Assembly: GCA_910588245.1 (NCBI GenBank) | Contig: CAJUQP010000019.1 | Span: forward strand, 1-58,316 | Reading direction: 5' to 3' | Source of the DNA: an uncultured Muribaculaceae bacterium | Lineage (GTDB): Bacteria > Bacteroidota > Bacteroidia > Bacteroidales > Muribaculaceae | Length of the DNA: 58,316 nt | Part shown: piece after piece, positions 33,064-41,059 of the stretch | Numbering within the stretch: position 1 is the stretch's first letter | Layout of the letters: every line of letters starts with the position of its first letter | Program-made: the position numbers and the translations under genes | The notes under the pieces: generated by a model | What the model was told of the DNA's origin: nothing | The model's input: only the letters and a program-made list of their open reading frames with translations | The model's database searches: none

Positions 33064-34515
33064 TTATACATTGGCGAAATCCGTGGCCTCGTCTTCAGCG
33101 GGGGAGTCGGCTGCGTCTTTTACTCCGCGCTGAATCTTGAGCTTCTCCACGATGTCATCGACGCGTGAAGTGGTGAGAGGATAGAACCACACCACGCAAA
33201 TAGAGATAATGGCCACGGCGGCAGGGATAAAGGTCATGAGCATCCAGAGGCAAGTGATGGCTCCGGCAGGTTGACTGAGCACGGCGTCGGAGGTCTCTGA
33301 AGTGCGGGCTATATAGCCACATCCGTCGAGAAGCCAGAGCACTGCGGCTCCACCGATGGCACCTCCGAATTTCTGGGCCATGGAAGATGAAGAGAAGATG
33401 AGGCCGGTTGAGGCAGTCTTGTATTTCAATTCGGCGTAGTCGGAGACATCCGCATACATGGACCATACGAGCGGCGACATGATGCCGGTCAGCACAGAGA
33501 TGATGATCTGGAGCAGAAGCATGAGCCAGAATCCTGTGGAGGAAACCGGAAGGGTAAAGAAGAGGATGCTGAAGACGATCAGCAGAGCGTTGACCATTAT
33601 GAATGTCGATTTCTTCCCGAGACGGGCGGCAACGGGCACGCAAAGCGCAACGCCGACCATGTTGGCCACCTCTCCGACGCTAAGGAAGAGTCCGGCGTAG
33701 AAGAGGATGGAGAGGGAGAAGAGTTCGAGATGGGCGTCAAATCCGATGACGTCGGCGAAGAAATAAGCCACAGTCGCGCCTCTGACAGTGTTGAAGAGAT
33801 TGAAGCATAGGGCGGCTCCGATGAGCAGCCACCACGGGCGGTTGCTGAGCAGGGATCGGAAGTCTTTCCCGACACTGACGGTGCTTACCGTCTGAAGTCG
33901 TTCGCGGGTCATCAGGAAGCAGCATACGAAGAGCACGCAGCACGCAGCGGCGATGACGATCATGGCTGATTGCCAGCTGCCCTGCACGCTCAGGCCATAG
34001 TGGTTCTGGAAGAAATCGCAGACGGGCTGCCATGCCGCCAGAGCTATGAAAGAGCCACCGTAGGCGAAAAACATCCTGAACGAGGAGAACACGGTCTTCT
34101 CCTTAGGGTCGTCGCTCATCACTCCGAGCATCGCTCCGTAGGGCACATTGATGGCAGTGTAGACTGTCATCATCGCTATATATGTGGCGTAGGCCCACAC
34201 GAGTTTTCCTGCATAAGAGAAATCGGGGGTTGTGAAGAGCAGGATGCCACACACTGAGAATGGAACGGCTATCCATAAGAGGTAGGGGCGGTATTTGCCC
34301 CAGCGGGTGTGGGTGCGGTCGGCTATCACACCCATGGCTGGATCGGAGATACCGTCCCAGATACGGGTGATCAGCACGAGCAGTGCGGCATCTACAAGGC
34401 GCAGGCCGAACACGTTGGAATAGAAGAAGGGCAGATAGTAGCTGAACACCTTCCAGAACATCGACGAGGCCATGTCGCCGAAGCCATAACCGATTTTTTC
34501 TTTCAGCAGTTTCAT
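33064..34515 (-). CDS. GPH-family sugar:cation symporter
   Basis: 483 residues, 12 membrane segments, glycoside-pentoside-hexuronide (MelB-like) branch of the MFS. The family N terminus is clear (KIGYGFGDMASSMFWKV, with the conserved GDMA), as are LVLITRIWDGISDPAMGVIADRT and RWGKYRPYLLW. It should import beta-mannobiose or mannosyl-glucose across the inner membrane with Na+ or H+. It lies between GH130 and the epimerase, as in the mannobiose operon of B. fragilis. Its stop overlaps a possible epimerase start. Length and motifs are complete. Confidence 0.92.
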   Translation of the reverse strand: MKLLKEKIGYGFGDMASSMFWKVFSYYLPFFYSNVFGLRLVDAALLVLITRIWDGISDPAMGVIADRTHTRWGKYRPYLLWIAVPFSVCGILLFTTPDFSYAGKLVWAYATYIAMMTVYTAINVPYGAMLGVMSDDPKEKTVFSSFRMFFAYGGSFIALAAWQPVCDFFQNHYGLSVQGSWQSAMIVIAAACCVLFVCCFLMTRERLQTVSTVSVGKDFRSLLSNRPWWLLIGAALCFNLFNTVRGATVAYFFADVIGFDAHLELFSLSILFYAGLFLSVGEVANMVGVALCVPVAARLGKKSTFIMVNALLIVFSILFFTLPVSSTGFWLMLLLQIIISVLTGIMSPLVWSMYADVSDYAELKYKTASTGLIFSSSSMAQKFGGAIGGAAVLWLLDGCGYIARTSETSDAVLSQPAGAITCLWMLMTFIPAAVAIISICVVWFYPLTTSRVDDIVEKLKIQRGVKDAADSPAEDEATDFANV

Positions 34516-34554
34516 TGTGGGGGTAGTAAAAGCTTTTTTGGGGTTTTCATGGCG

Positions 34555-34587
34555 CGTGGCCGGATCGCCCGGAGGCGTCCGGCCACG
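34555..34587 (-). repeat. GC-rich hairpin between GH130 and symporter genes
   Basis: 10-bp perfect stem CGTGGCCGGA / TCCGGCCACG with a 13-nt loop in the 89-bp gap. No T-run directly after. It may protect or process the transcript. Confidence 0.5.
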
Positions 34588-34604
34588 ACCGGGTATGGTC
34601 TCAC

Positions 34605-35777
34605 TTATTTACCTGCGAGGTATTCGTTGTTGCGGGTGATGAGGTCGTTGATTGTCTTCACGCTCTCGGAGGTGAAAAGATTGTCTTTGGGAGTGTTCAT
34701 GCAGTAGTCCACGAGTCGGTCGACTGTGGATGTGGCCACGTGCATGCGAGTGTCGCTCGACGCATAGTAGATGAACACCTTTCCGTCTTCATCGGCTATC
34801 CAGCCGTTGGAGAAAAGCACGTTCATTACGTCGCCGAGGTATTCATCTCCCTGGGGAGCCATGAAATAACCTCCGGGCTCGGCAATCTTCTTCCAGGGCT
34901 CCTCGAGCGAAGTCATGTAGAGGTAGAGCACATAGCGGAGACCGTCGGCGGTGCCGCGCACTCCGTGGGCGAGATGGAGCCATCCTTTCGGAGTCTTTAT
35001 GGGATGGGGGCCCTCTCCATTCTTCACCTCCTTGATGGTGTGATATTTACGCTCGTCGACAATAATCTCCTCGCCAACTCGGGCATCAGCCATATTATCG
35101 ACAAGGCCCCAGCCAATTCCGCCGCCGCTTCCAGTGTCGATGAATCCGTCCTGCGGACGGGTGTAGAGCGCATATTTGCCGTCGACAAACTCCGGATGGA
35201 GCACCACGTTGCGCTGCTGGCTCTTTGTCTTGAGATCGGGAAGACGTTCCCAGTTCACAAGGTCTTTCGTGCGGCATATGCCACATGTGGCCGTAGCAGC
35301 GGAGAGATCACCCGGCTGGGCGTCATCGTGGCGCTCAGCGCAGAAGAGACCGTAGATATAGCCGTCTTCATGCGCGGTGAGGCGCATGTCGTAGACGTTG
35401 GTGGCGGGAACGATGTCGTCGGGAAGAGTGACGGGACGATCCCAGAACCGGAAGTTGTCGATGCCGTTGGGGCTTTCGGCAACCGCGAAGAAGGATTTGC
35501 GGTCATACCCCTCTACGCGAACCACGAGGAGATAGCGGCCATTCCACTTCATGGCGCCGGAGTTGAGGGTGGCGTTGACGCCGATGCGCTCCATGAAGAA
35601 TGGATTGGTGGCGGGATTGAAGTCATAACGCCAAGTGGGGGGGACCATCTCGGCTGTGATCACGGGATTCTGATATCTCTCATAGATTCCGTTCCCTTCG
35701 ATAGCCACGTTGGGGCGGGTGACGAGTTCCTCGTAACGGGCGAGAACGAGATTCTTGCGGTATTCAAAAGTATTCAT
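34605..35777 (-). CDS. GH130 4-O-beta-D-mannosyl-D-glucose phosphorylase
   Basis: Cytoplasmic phosphorylase splitting Man-beta-1,4-Glc with phosphate into mannose-1-phosphate and glucose. Five-bladed propeller family; 390 residues matches subfamily 1. NPVITAEMVPP, NSGAMKWNGRYLLVVRVEG and ATNVYDMRLTAHEDG with the likely general acid Asp130 (the B. fragilis enzyme uses Asp131, from memory) are visible, with phosphate-site candidates in KNGEGPHPIKTPKGWLHL. The downstream epimerase supplies its substrate and the upstream GH26 the mannobiose, so the specificity call leans on both sequence and context. Confidence 0.92.
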   Translation of the reverse strand: MNTFEYRKNLVLARYEELVTRPNVAIEGNGIYERYQNPVITAEMVPPTWRYDFNPATNPFFMERIGVNATLNSGAMKWNGRYLLVVRVEGYDRKSFFAVAESPNGIDNFRFWDRPVTLPDDIVPATNVYDMRLTAHEDGYIYGLFCAERHDDAQPGDLSAATATCGICRTKDLVNWERLPDLKTKSQQRNVVLHPEFVDGKYALYTRPQDGFIDTGSGGGIGWGLVDNMADARVGEEIIVDERKYHTIKEVKNGEGPHPIKTPKGWLHLAHGVRGTADGLRYVLYLYMTSLEEPWKKIAEPGGYFMAPQGDEYLGDVMNVLFSNGWIADEDGKVFIYYASSDTRMHVATSTVDRLVDYCMNTPKDNLFTSESVKTINDLITRNNEYLAGK

Positions 35778-35816
35778 TGTCTGTATGTCGTTTTTATCTG
35801 TTTTTATCTGGGTATG

Positions 35817-36917
35817 TTATTTCACGAATATGGCTTTGCCCGAGTCGTGGAAAGCCTTGAAGTCCGCCTCATCGGGATGACCGGGATAAGGCACGTAGAA
35901 GTGTCCTTTCTTGTCCTGCTCGCGGGCGTTGCGCCATACGCAGACGTAAGCTACCGGGAGATCCTTGATGGCCGGCATAAGCACGTTCATATACCAGTCT
36001 GACATCGGGAGACCCTCGCTTCCGGTCTCGGTGAAAGCCATGACCTTACCTCTCTTGCGAGCCTCCTCAGCCACCATCGGAAGCTGGGCCTTAATGCGTG
36101 CTGTATATTCCTCCACACCTTCAGCGCCGCCGAAGTGATAGATGTCGGTGCCGAGTATATCGACATAGTCATCGCCGGGATATGTGGCGAGATACTGTTC
36201 TCGGGTGAGATCTTTGTCGGGAGAATATGCCCAAACAACATTATTGATTCCTTTCTCGTCGAAGATGCGACGCGTGCGCTTCCATAGGTCGATATACTGC
36301 TCAGGGGTGGCATGGGCGGCGCCCCACCAGAACCAACTGCCGCTGTTCTCGTGCCAAGGACGGAAGATGACCGGTATCGGATTGCCCTGCGCGTCCTTGA
36401 GAGAAGCTATGAAGTCGGCTGCACGACCAATCCACACGTCAAGAGTATCGGAAAGAGCCTTGTTTGTGGTCAGCTCGCGGAGCGGAGCCTTGGAAACATC
36501 CCACGAACCTCCTCCAGTGGAGGGATTAAGGGGATGCCAGCTGATGGCGTTGATGCCGCCTCGGGCTTGTTGACGTGCTATCTGGTCGGCCATGAATGCG
36601 AAAGGCACTCCGTCGAGGTTTTTCGATGAATCTACCTCGATCATGCCGAGATCCCAGCTCATGAGTCCGGGATATTCCCCGGTCACGTCTTTGACGTCAG
36701 ATTTCCCGTCGATGTAATGCCAGTCGTGGCCATAGGCGGTGTCGTCGTGATGGCCAAAATAGAATTGTCCGCAACCAGCCACGGAATCGAGGAGAGCGAT
36801 AAGGGACTGTGCGGGAGTCGTGTCCTGCACAGCGTCGGTCTCAGCGGAGGCCTGACGGTGGGCGCCACACGAAGAGAGCGCGATGGCGGCGATGAGGGGG
36901 AACAGTTTAAGAGTCAT
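35817..36917 (-). CDS. GH26 beta-mannanase, probably periplasmic
   Basis: 366 residues from the ATG at 36917. Lipobox ALSSC (C17) followed by GAHRQASAE without early acidic residues, unlike surface lipoproteins of this group, so it likely faces the periplasm. The GH26 barrel has acid/base Glu190 in IFRPWHENSGSWFWWG and nucleophile Glu297 in FTETGSEG. It probably trims imported manno-oligosaccharides to mannobiose, like BoMan26A of B. ovatus. The frame is open 48 codons further upstream, but those residues overlap the GH94 end and lack a signal peptide. It is 31 bp after GH94 and 39 bp before GH130. Confidence 0.92.
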   Translation of the reverse strand: MTLKLFPLIAAIALSSCGAHRQASAETDAVQDTTPAQSLIALLDSVAGCGQFYFGHHDDTAYGHDWHYIDGKSDVKDVTGEYPGLMSWDLGMIEVDSSKNLDGVPFAFMADQIARQQARGGINAISWHPLNPSTGGGSWDVSKAPLRELTTNKALSDTLDVWIGRAADFIASLKDAQGNPIPVIFRPWHENSGSWFWWGAAHATPEQYIDLWKRTRRIFDEKGINNVVWAYSPDKDLTREQYLATYPGDDYVDILGTDIYHFGGAEGVEEYTARIKAQLPMVAEEARKRGKVMAFTETGSEGLPMSDWYMNVLMPAIKDLPVAYVCVWRNAREQDKKGHFYVPYPGHPDEADFKAFHDSGKAIFVK

Positions 36918-36948
36918 ATCGTTGTTTGATGTTTTGTTTTTACATTTC

Positions 36949-39387
36949 TTATCCGAGAACAGCCTCGACTTTGTTGACAGAGCCGGCGGGGCATACAGGT
37001 ATGAGGTTTCCTTCGAGAGGGATTCCATTGAGAGAGAGTGATGCAACACCCTTCGACACATGACCGGGATTGGATACTGTTATCTCAAAGTCAGCACCAC
37101 GGAAACGGCGATGAACAGAGAAGCCTTCGCACGAGGTCGGAACGCAAGGATCAATGCGTATGCCATCATAGTCGGGGCGAATGCCGAGAATGAACTGGGT
37201 TATGGCATACCAGTTCCAGGCGGCGGTGCCGGTAAGCCAGGAGTTCTTGGCCTCTCCGGGGCGCGCGGCGTCCTTGCCGGCAGTCATCTGGCAATAGACG
37301 TAAGGCTCAACCTTATGCAGGTCGCTTTTCTCCTCGAGATAAGCCGGACATATCTTGGTGTAGTATTCCCAGGCGCGGTCGCCACGGCCGATAACTGTCT
37401 CGCCGATTATCACCCAGGGATTGTTGTGGGCAAATATTCCGGCGTTCTCCTTGTATCCCGCGGGATAGGTGGATATCTCACCGTATTCCTTCACGTATTC
37501 GGTGAATGCCGGCTGGTTGAGCACGATGCCATGCTCGCAGTCGAGGCGCTCCTTTACAGAGTCGAGCGCCTTCTTCACCATACCTTCGTCAAGGCCTATG
37601 GCACCAATCGAACACCAGCCCTGGCTCTCAATGAAAATCTGACCCTCCCGGTTCTCATGCGAGCCGACTTTGCGTCCGAAGAAATCGTAGGCGCGGAGAT
37701 ACCATTCTCCGTCCCAGCCGTATTTCTTGACGGCCTCCTCCATGGCTTCCACATGGCGGATGGCCCTGTCGGCCTCAGTGCCAAGTCCGAGACGGCGGCA
37801 TAGAGCGGCGTAGTCGCGTCCGCACACCACGAACTGACCGGCAATCATGAGCGATTCTGCCTTCGAGCCCTCTGAATTGTTTTCCGTGGTCTGGAAAGAC
37901 TCATTAGGATCGTCGGAGAAACAGTTGAGGTTGAGGCAGTCGTTCCAGTCGGCACGTCCGATGAGAGGGAGTCCGTGGGGACCGAGGTTGTTGATGACGT
38001 GATCGAAAGAGACACGGAGATGCTCCATGAGAGGCACTTCCGTTCCGGAAACGTTGTCGAAGGGTACAGGCTCATCGAGAATCGAGAAGTCGCCGGTCTC
38101 CTTGATGTAGGCCACGGTGCCGAACACGAGCCACATAGGGTCGTCGTTGAAGCCACCTCCGATGTCGTTGTTGCCGCGCTTCGTGAGAGGCTGGTACTGA
38201 TGATAACATCCACCGTCGGCAAACTGGGTAGAGGCGATGTCGATGATGCGCTCACGGGCACGGACAGGGATCTGATGTACGAAGCCGACGAGATCCTGAT
38301 TGGAGTCGCGGAACCCCATGCCCCGGCCTATGCCGCTCTCGAAGAAAGAGGCGGAGCGCGAGAAACAGAACGTTATCATGCACTGATATTGGTTCCAGAT
38401 GTTGACCATGCGGTCAAGTCGCGGATCGCCTGAATGAAGTGTGAAGATGCTGAGAAGTCGATCCCAGTATGCCCGGAGCTCGGCGAAAGCGCGGTCTACC
38501 TTCTCAACAGTGTTGAAGCGTTCCATCATGGCGCGAGCACGGCGCTTGTCGATCACGCCTTTGCTTTCCCATTTCTCATCTTTGGGATTCTCCACATATC
38601 CCAGCATGAAGATGAAGTCGCGGCTCTCGCCGGGTTTGAGATCGATCTCGATATAGTGTGAGGCGATGGGACTCCAGCCGTGAGCCACGGAGTTGCGGGG
38701 ATGTCCCTCAGTCACAGCCTGAGGCTCGTCGAAACCGTTGTATAGCCCGAGGAAAGACTCGCGGTCGGTGTCGAATCCGTCGATAGGAGTATTGACCCAG
38801 TAGAATGCGTAATGATCGCGCCGTTCCTTGTATTCGGTCTTGTGGTAGATGGCGCTACCGTCGATCTCCACCTCTCCGGTGGAGAAATTGCGCTGGAAAT
38901 TCTCCATGTCGGTCGCGGCGTTCCACAGGCACCACTCCTGGTAGGAGAAAAGCTTGAGATGCTTATCCTTGTTGCTGTGGTTGGTAATTGTAAGTCGTGT
39001 GAGTTCGGCATGTGTGTCAAGGGGAACGAAGAAGAGAGCCTTGGCCTCTACGCCGTCTTTCTCACCTGTGATGGCGGTATAGTTCATGCCATGTCGGCAT
39101 TCATAGCTGTCGAGATGGGTCTTGCAAGGTTTCCATCCCGGATTCCAGACGGTGTCGCCGTCTTTTATGTAGAAATATCTTCCGCCGGCGTCCATAGGGA
39201 CGCCGTTGTAGCGGTAGCGGGTGATACGCCTGAACTTTGCGTCCTTGTAGAAGCTATAGCCCCCCGCGGTGTTTGATATCAGGGAAAAGAAATCCTTATT
39301 GCCGAGATAATTGATCCAGGGCCACGGAGTGCGGGGCTCGGTGATCACGTATTCGCGCTCTTTGTCGTCGAAATAGCCGTATTTCAT
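36949..39387 (-). CDS. GH94 cellobiose phosphorylase
   Basis: 812-residue cytoplasmic phosphorylase cleaving cellobiose with phosphate to glucose-1-phosphate and glucose. N-terminal beta-sandwich (YGYFDDKEREYVITEPRTPWPW to about 300) and (alpha/alpha)6 catalytic domain with GMGFRDSNQDLVGFVH (substrate-binding Arg360/Asp361), DDPMWLVFGT, and catalytic acid Asp483 in GRADWNDCLNLNCF. ENAGIFAHNNPW and GTAAWNWYAITQ are typical of cellobiose-specific members; no chitobiose or cyclic-glucan extension is present. In a mannan locus it implies use of glucomannan, whose backbone yields Glc-Glc pairs. Promiscuity toward glucosyl-mannose is possible. It starts after a 176-bp gap holding a hairpin. Confidence 0.9.
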   Translation of the reverse strand: MKYGYFDDKEREYVITEPRTPWPWINYLGNKDFFSLISNTAGGYSFYKDAKFRRITRYRYNGVPMDAGGRYFYIKDGDTVWNPGWKPCKTHLDSYECRHGMNYTAITGEKDGVEAKALFFVPLDTHAELTRLTITNHSNKDKHLKLFSYQEWCLWNAATDMENFQRNFSTGEVEIDGSAIYHKTEYKERRDHYAFYWVNTPIDGFDTDRESFLGLYNGFDEPQAVTEGHPRNSVAHGWSPIASHYIEIDLKPGESRDFIFMLGYVENPKDEKWESKGVIDKRRARAMMERFNTVEKVDRAFAELRAYWDRLLSIFTLHSGDPRLDRMVNIWNQYQCMITFCFSRSASFFESGIGRGMGFRDSNQDLVGFVHQIPVRARERIIDIASTQFADGGCYHQYQPLTKRGNNDIGGGFNDDPMWLVFGTVAYIKETGDFSILDEPVPFDNVSGTEVPLMEHLRVSFDHVINNLGPHGLPLIGRADWNDCLNLNCFSDDPNESFQTTENNSEGSKAESLMIAGQFVVCGRDYAALCRRLGLGTEADRAIRHVEAMEEAVKKYGWDGEWYLRAYDFFGRKVGSHENREGQIFIESQGWCSIGAIGLDEGMVKKALDSVKERLDCEHGIVLNQPAFTEYVKEYGEISTYPAGYKENAGIFAHNNPWVIIGETVIGRGDRAWEYYTKICPAYLEEKSDLHKVEPYVYCQMTAGKDAARPGEAKNSWLTGTAAWNWYAITQFILGIRPDYDGIRIDPCVPTSCEGFSVHRRFRGADFEITVSNPGHVSKGVASLSLNGIPLEGNLIPVCPAGSVNKVEAVLG

Positions 39388-39492
39388 CGTCAGTATAAAT
39401 TAAAGATTGGGGAATAAATTCCGGATGCGAATATAGCATAAATTCCTGTTTCCGGAAGGGCTTGTTTATTAATAATGAGGGTAAGGGATTGT

Positions 39493-39541
39493 CCGGGGGT
39501 ATCGAAATGTATACGGAAGGTATATCAAATGATACCCCCGG
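39493..39541 (-). repeat. 11-bp inverted repeat before GH94 gene
   Basis: CCGGGGGTATC (39493-39503) and GATACCCCCGG (39531-39541) are perfect reverse complements with a 27-nt loop. It lies in the gap between the second GH26 and GH94. Possible attenuator, processing site or operator. Confidence 0.5.
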
Positions 39542-39563
39542 GCAGATTACGGTGTCATCGCGT

Positions 39564-40988
39564 TCAGAATTTAAGGTCTCCGCGGTTCAGCACAAGAGGA
39601 TTGCCGAGCACTTTCTTCCACTCTCCGTTGAGATTCCACTGACCGGCCACAGGCTTGCCGTCTTCCATCTCATACCAGGCCATGAAGTAGCTCCAGAGGG
39701 CACCGTCGGCGAAAGCGGTATCGACATCGAGGAGGTTGCCGCACTCGGCGAGAGCCACAAGCTTGCGTCCTCCCGTAAGATTGTAGAGGAGTTCGAAGCT
39801 TCCGAGCTGATCAGACAGCGGATCGACATAGAGGTCAGCTCCTACGATGTCGACAGACTCATCTCCGGGATAAGCTTCCTGAAGTTTGCTGAGATCAGCG
39901 AGCTTACCTTCATCGGAAGTCTGCGCGGTCCATACCCAAATAAGATTGTCGAGACCGTGTTCCTTCACGAGTTTCTCGCGGAGCCAGTTCCAGAGTTGCT
40001 TTGTGGTCTCCGTGCCGGAGTTGCCCCACCAGAACCATGCGCCCCAGGTGTAGTCGCCTGCCGCCTCGTGGAACGGGCGCCAGAGCACCGGGATATTTGC
40101 ATCCTTGAGAAGCTTGAGATAGCCTGCGAGTTTCTCGACATCGGCTGTGGCGATCTTGTTCTCCCAGCTGCCTTCAACAAGCACCTCAGAGGCTTTGAAC
40201 TGATTCTCGACCTCCTTGCCATCGACAGTGACAGTGGTGCTGGAGGAGAGAACATCGCTACCTTCGGCTATAGGGACATTCCAGTGCCAGGTCATGGCGG
40301 GAATACTTCCGGCTTCCCAGGCTTTCTTCACGGGTTCGATGTCGCCGTAGTCAATCCAGTCGGCGGGAGAGCTGGCAAGGTGGATATAGTCGAAGCCGAC
40401 GATTGCGGGATATTTGCCGGTCTGCTCGAAGATATAGTCGGTGTAGACAGTCTCCCATGCCACACCGCCCATGGCTCCGGAGAGCTGACGGTTGCCGTAG
40501 TTATTGACAAGGAGATCATATACAGCCTTGGCTTCGGGCGATGCCGTGGCGTTGACAAGCGCGGGAGACAGTTTCGTCTTGTCGATGATATTGATCGTGC
40601 CGGTGTTGAAGTTGACTGTGAGTTGCGGAGCGAAGGTCTTGGATCCGATTCCGGCGACAGCGTCGGCGGGAATGTTGAAGATATACCTTTTACCTCTCTC
40701 AAGGTGGAAATCTGCAACGAGAGTCTTTCCGTCGACTACCCTGGGATTGCTGACGGGCAGCCCGTTGAGCGTGATATCAGCCTGTGAATTGAGGGCTATG
40801 TCGCAGTCATAAGTCACAGTGATGGTGACAACCTCGGGGGAGATTTCCTGGCCGTCGACTATCGAGGTGGAAACCACCTTGACATCAAAAGGTGCGGTCT
40901 CTGTCCAGTCGGGCTTGTGATCCTGGTCGCAGGCCTGGAGGCCGGAGACAAGGAGGAGGGTCGAGAGAATATAAGCGTATTTTTTCAT
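39564..40988 (-). CDS. GH26 beta-mannanase with Ig-like domain, surface type
   Basis: 474 residues. Lipid Cys20 followed by DQDHKPDWTE, an acidic surface-export signal. Residues about 35-128 form an Ig-like spacer (VDGQEISPEVVTITVTYDCDIALN). The GH26 domain (about 140-470) has acid/base Glu308 in VLWRPFHEAAGDYTWGAWFWWG-type context and nucleophile Glu415 in VALAECGN, plus substrate-binding WHWN (234-237). It should cut long mannan at the cell surface, like BoMan26B of B. ovatus. The inserted loop 240-275 is longer than in the other GH26 and may shape the cleft. Lies 71 bp after the TIG-repeat binding protein. Confidence 0.92.
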   Translation of the reverse strand: MKKYAYILSTLLLVSGLQACDQDHKPDWTETAPFDVKVVSTSIVDGQEISPEVVTITVTYDCDIALNSQADITLNGLPVSNPRVVDGKTLVADFHLERGKRYIFNIPADAVAGIGSKTFAPQLTVNFNTGTINIIDKTKLSPALVNATASPEAKAVYDLLVNNYGNRQLSGAMGGVAWETVYTDYIFEQTGKYPAIVGFDYIHLASSPADWIDYGDIEPVKKAWEAGSIPAMTWHWNVPIAEGSDVLSSSTTVTVDGKEVENQFKASEVLVEGSWENKIATADVEKLAGYLKLLKDANIPVLWRPFHEAAGDYTWGAWFWWGNSGTETTKQLWNWLREKLVKEHGLDNLIWVWTAQTSDEGKLADLSKLQEAYPGDESVDIVGADLYVDPLSDQLGSFELLYNLTGGRKLVALAECGNLLDVDTAFADGALWSYFMAWYEMEDGKPVAGQWNLNGEWKKVLGNPLVLNRGDLKF

Positions 40989-41015
40989 TTCTGTGAGTCG
41001 GTTGAAGTTTTGAGT

Positions 41016-41050
41016 CGTACCGCGGAGCCGTCGCGGGTCACCGCGGCACG
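41016..41050 (-). repeat. GC-rich hairpin between TIG protein and GH26 genes
   Basis: CGT-a-CCGCGG (41016-41025) and CCGCGG-c-ACG (41041-41050) pair around a 15-nt loop. It lies in the 71-bp gap. Likely RNA processing or attenuation element. Confidence 0.45.
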
Positions 41051-41059
41051 TAGTTTATG

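Noticed and set aside
39462..40787. 441-codon open frame opposite the second GH26 gene
   Set aside because: Antisense shadow; the minus-strand frame has lipobox, catalytic Glu residues and full family length.
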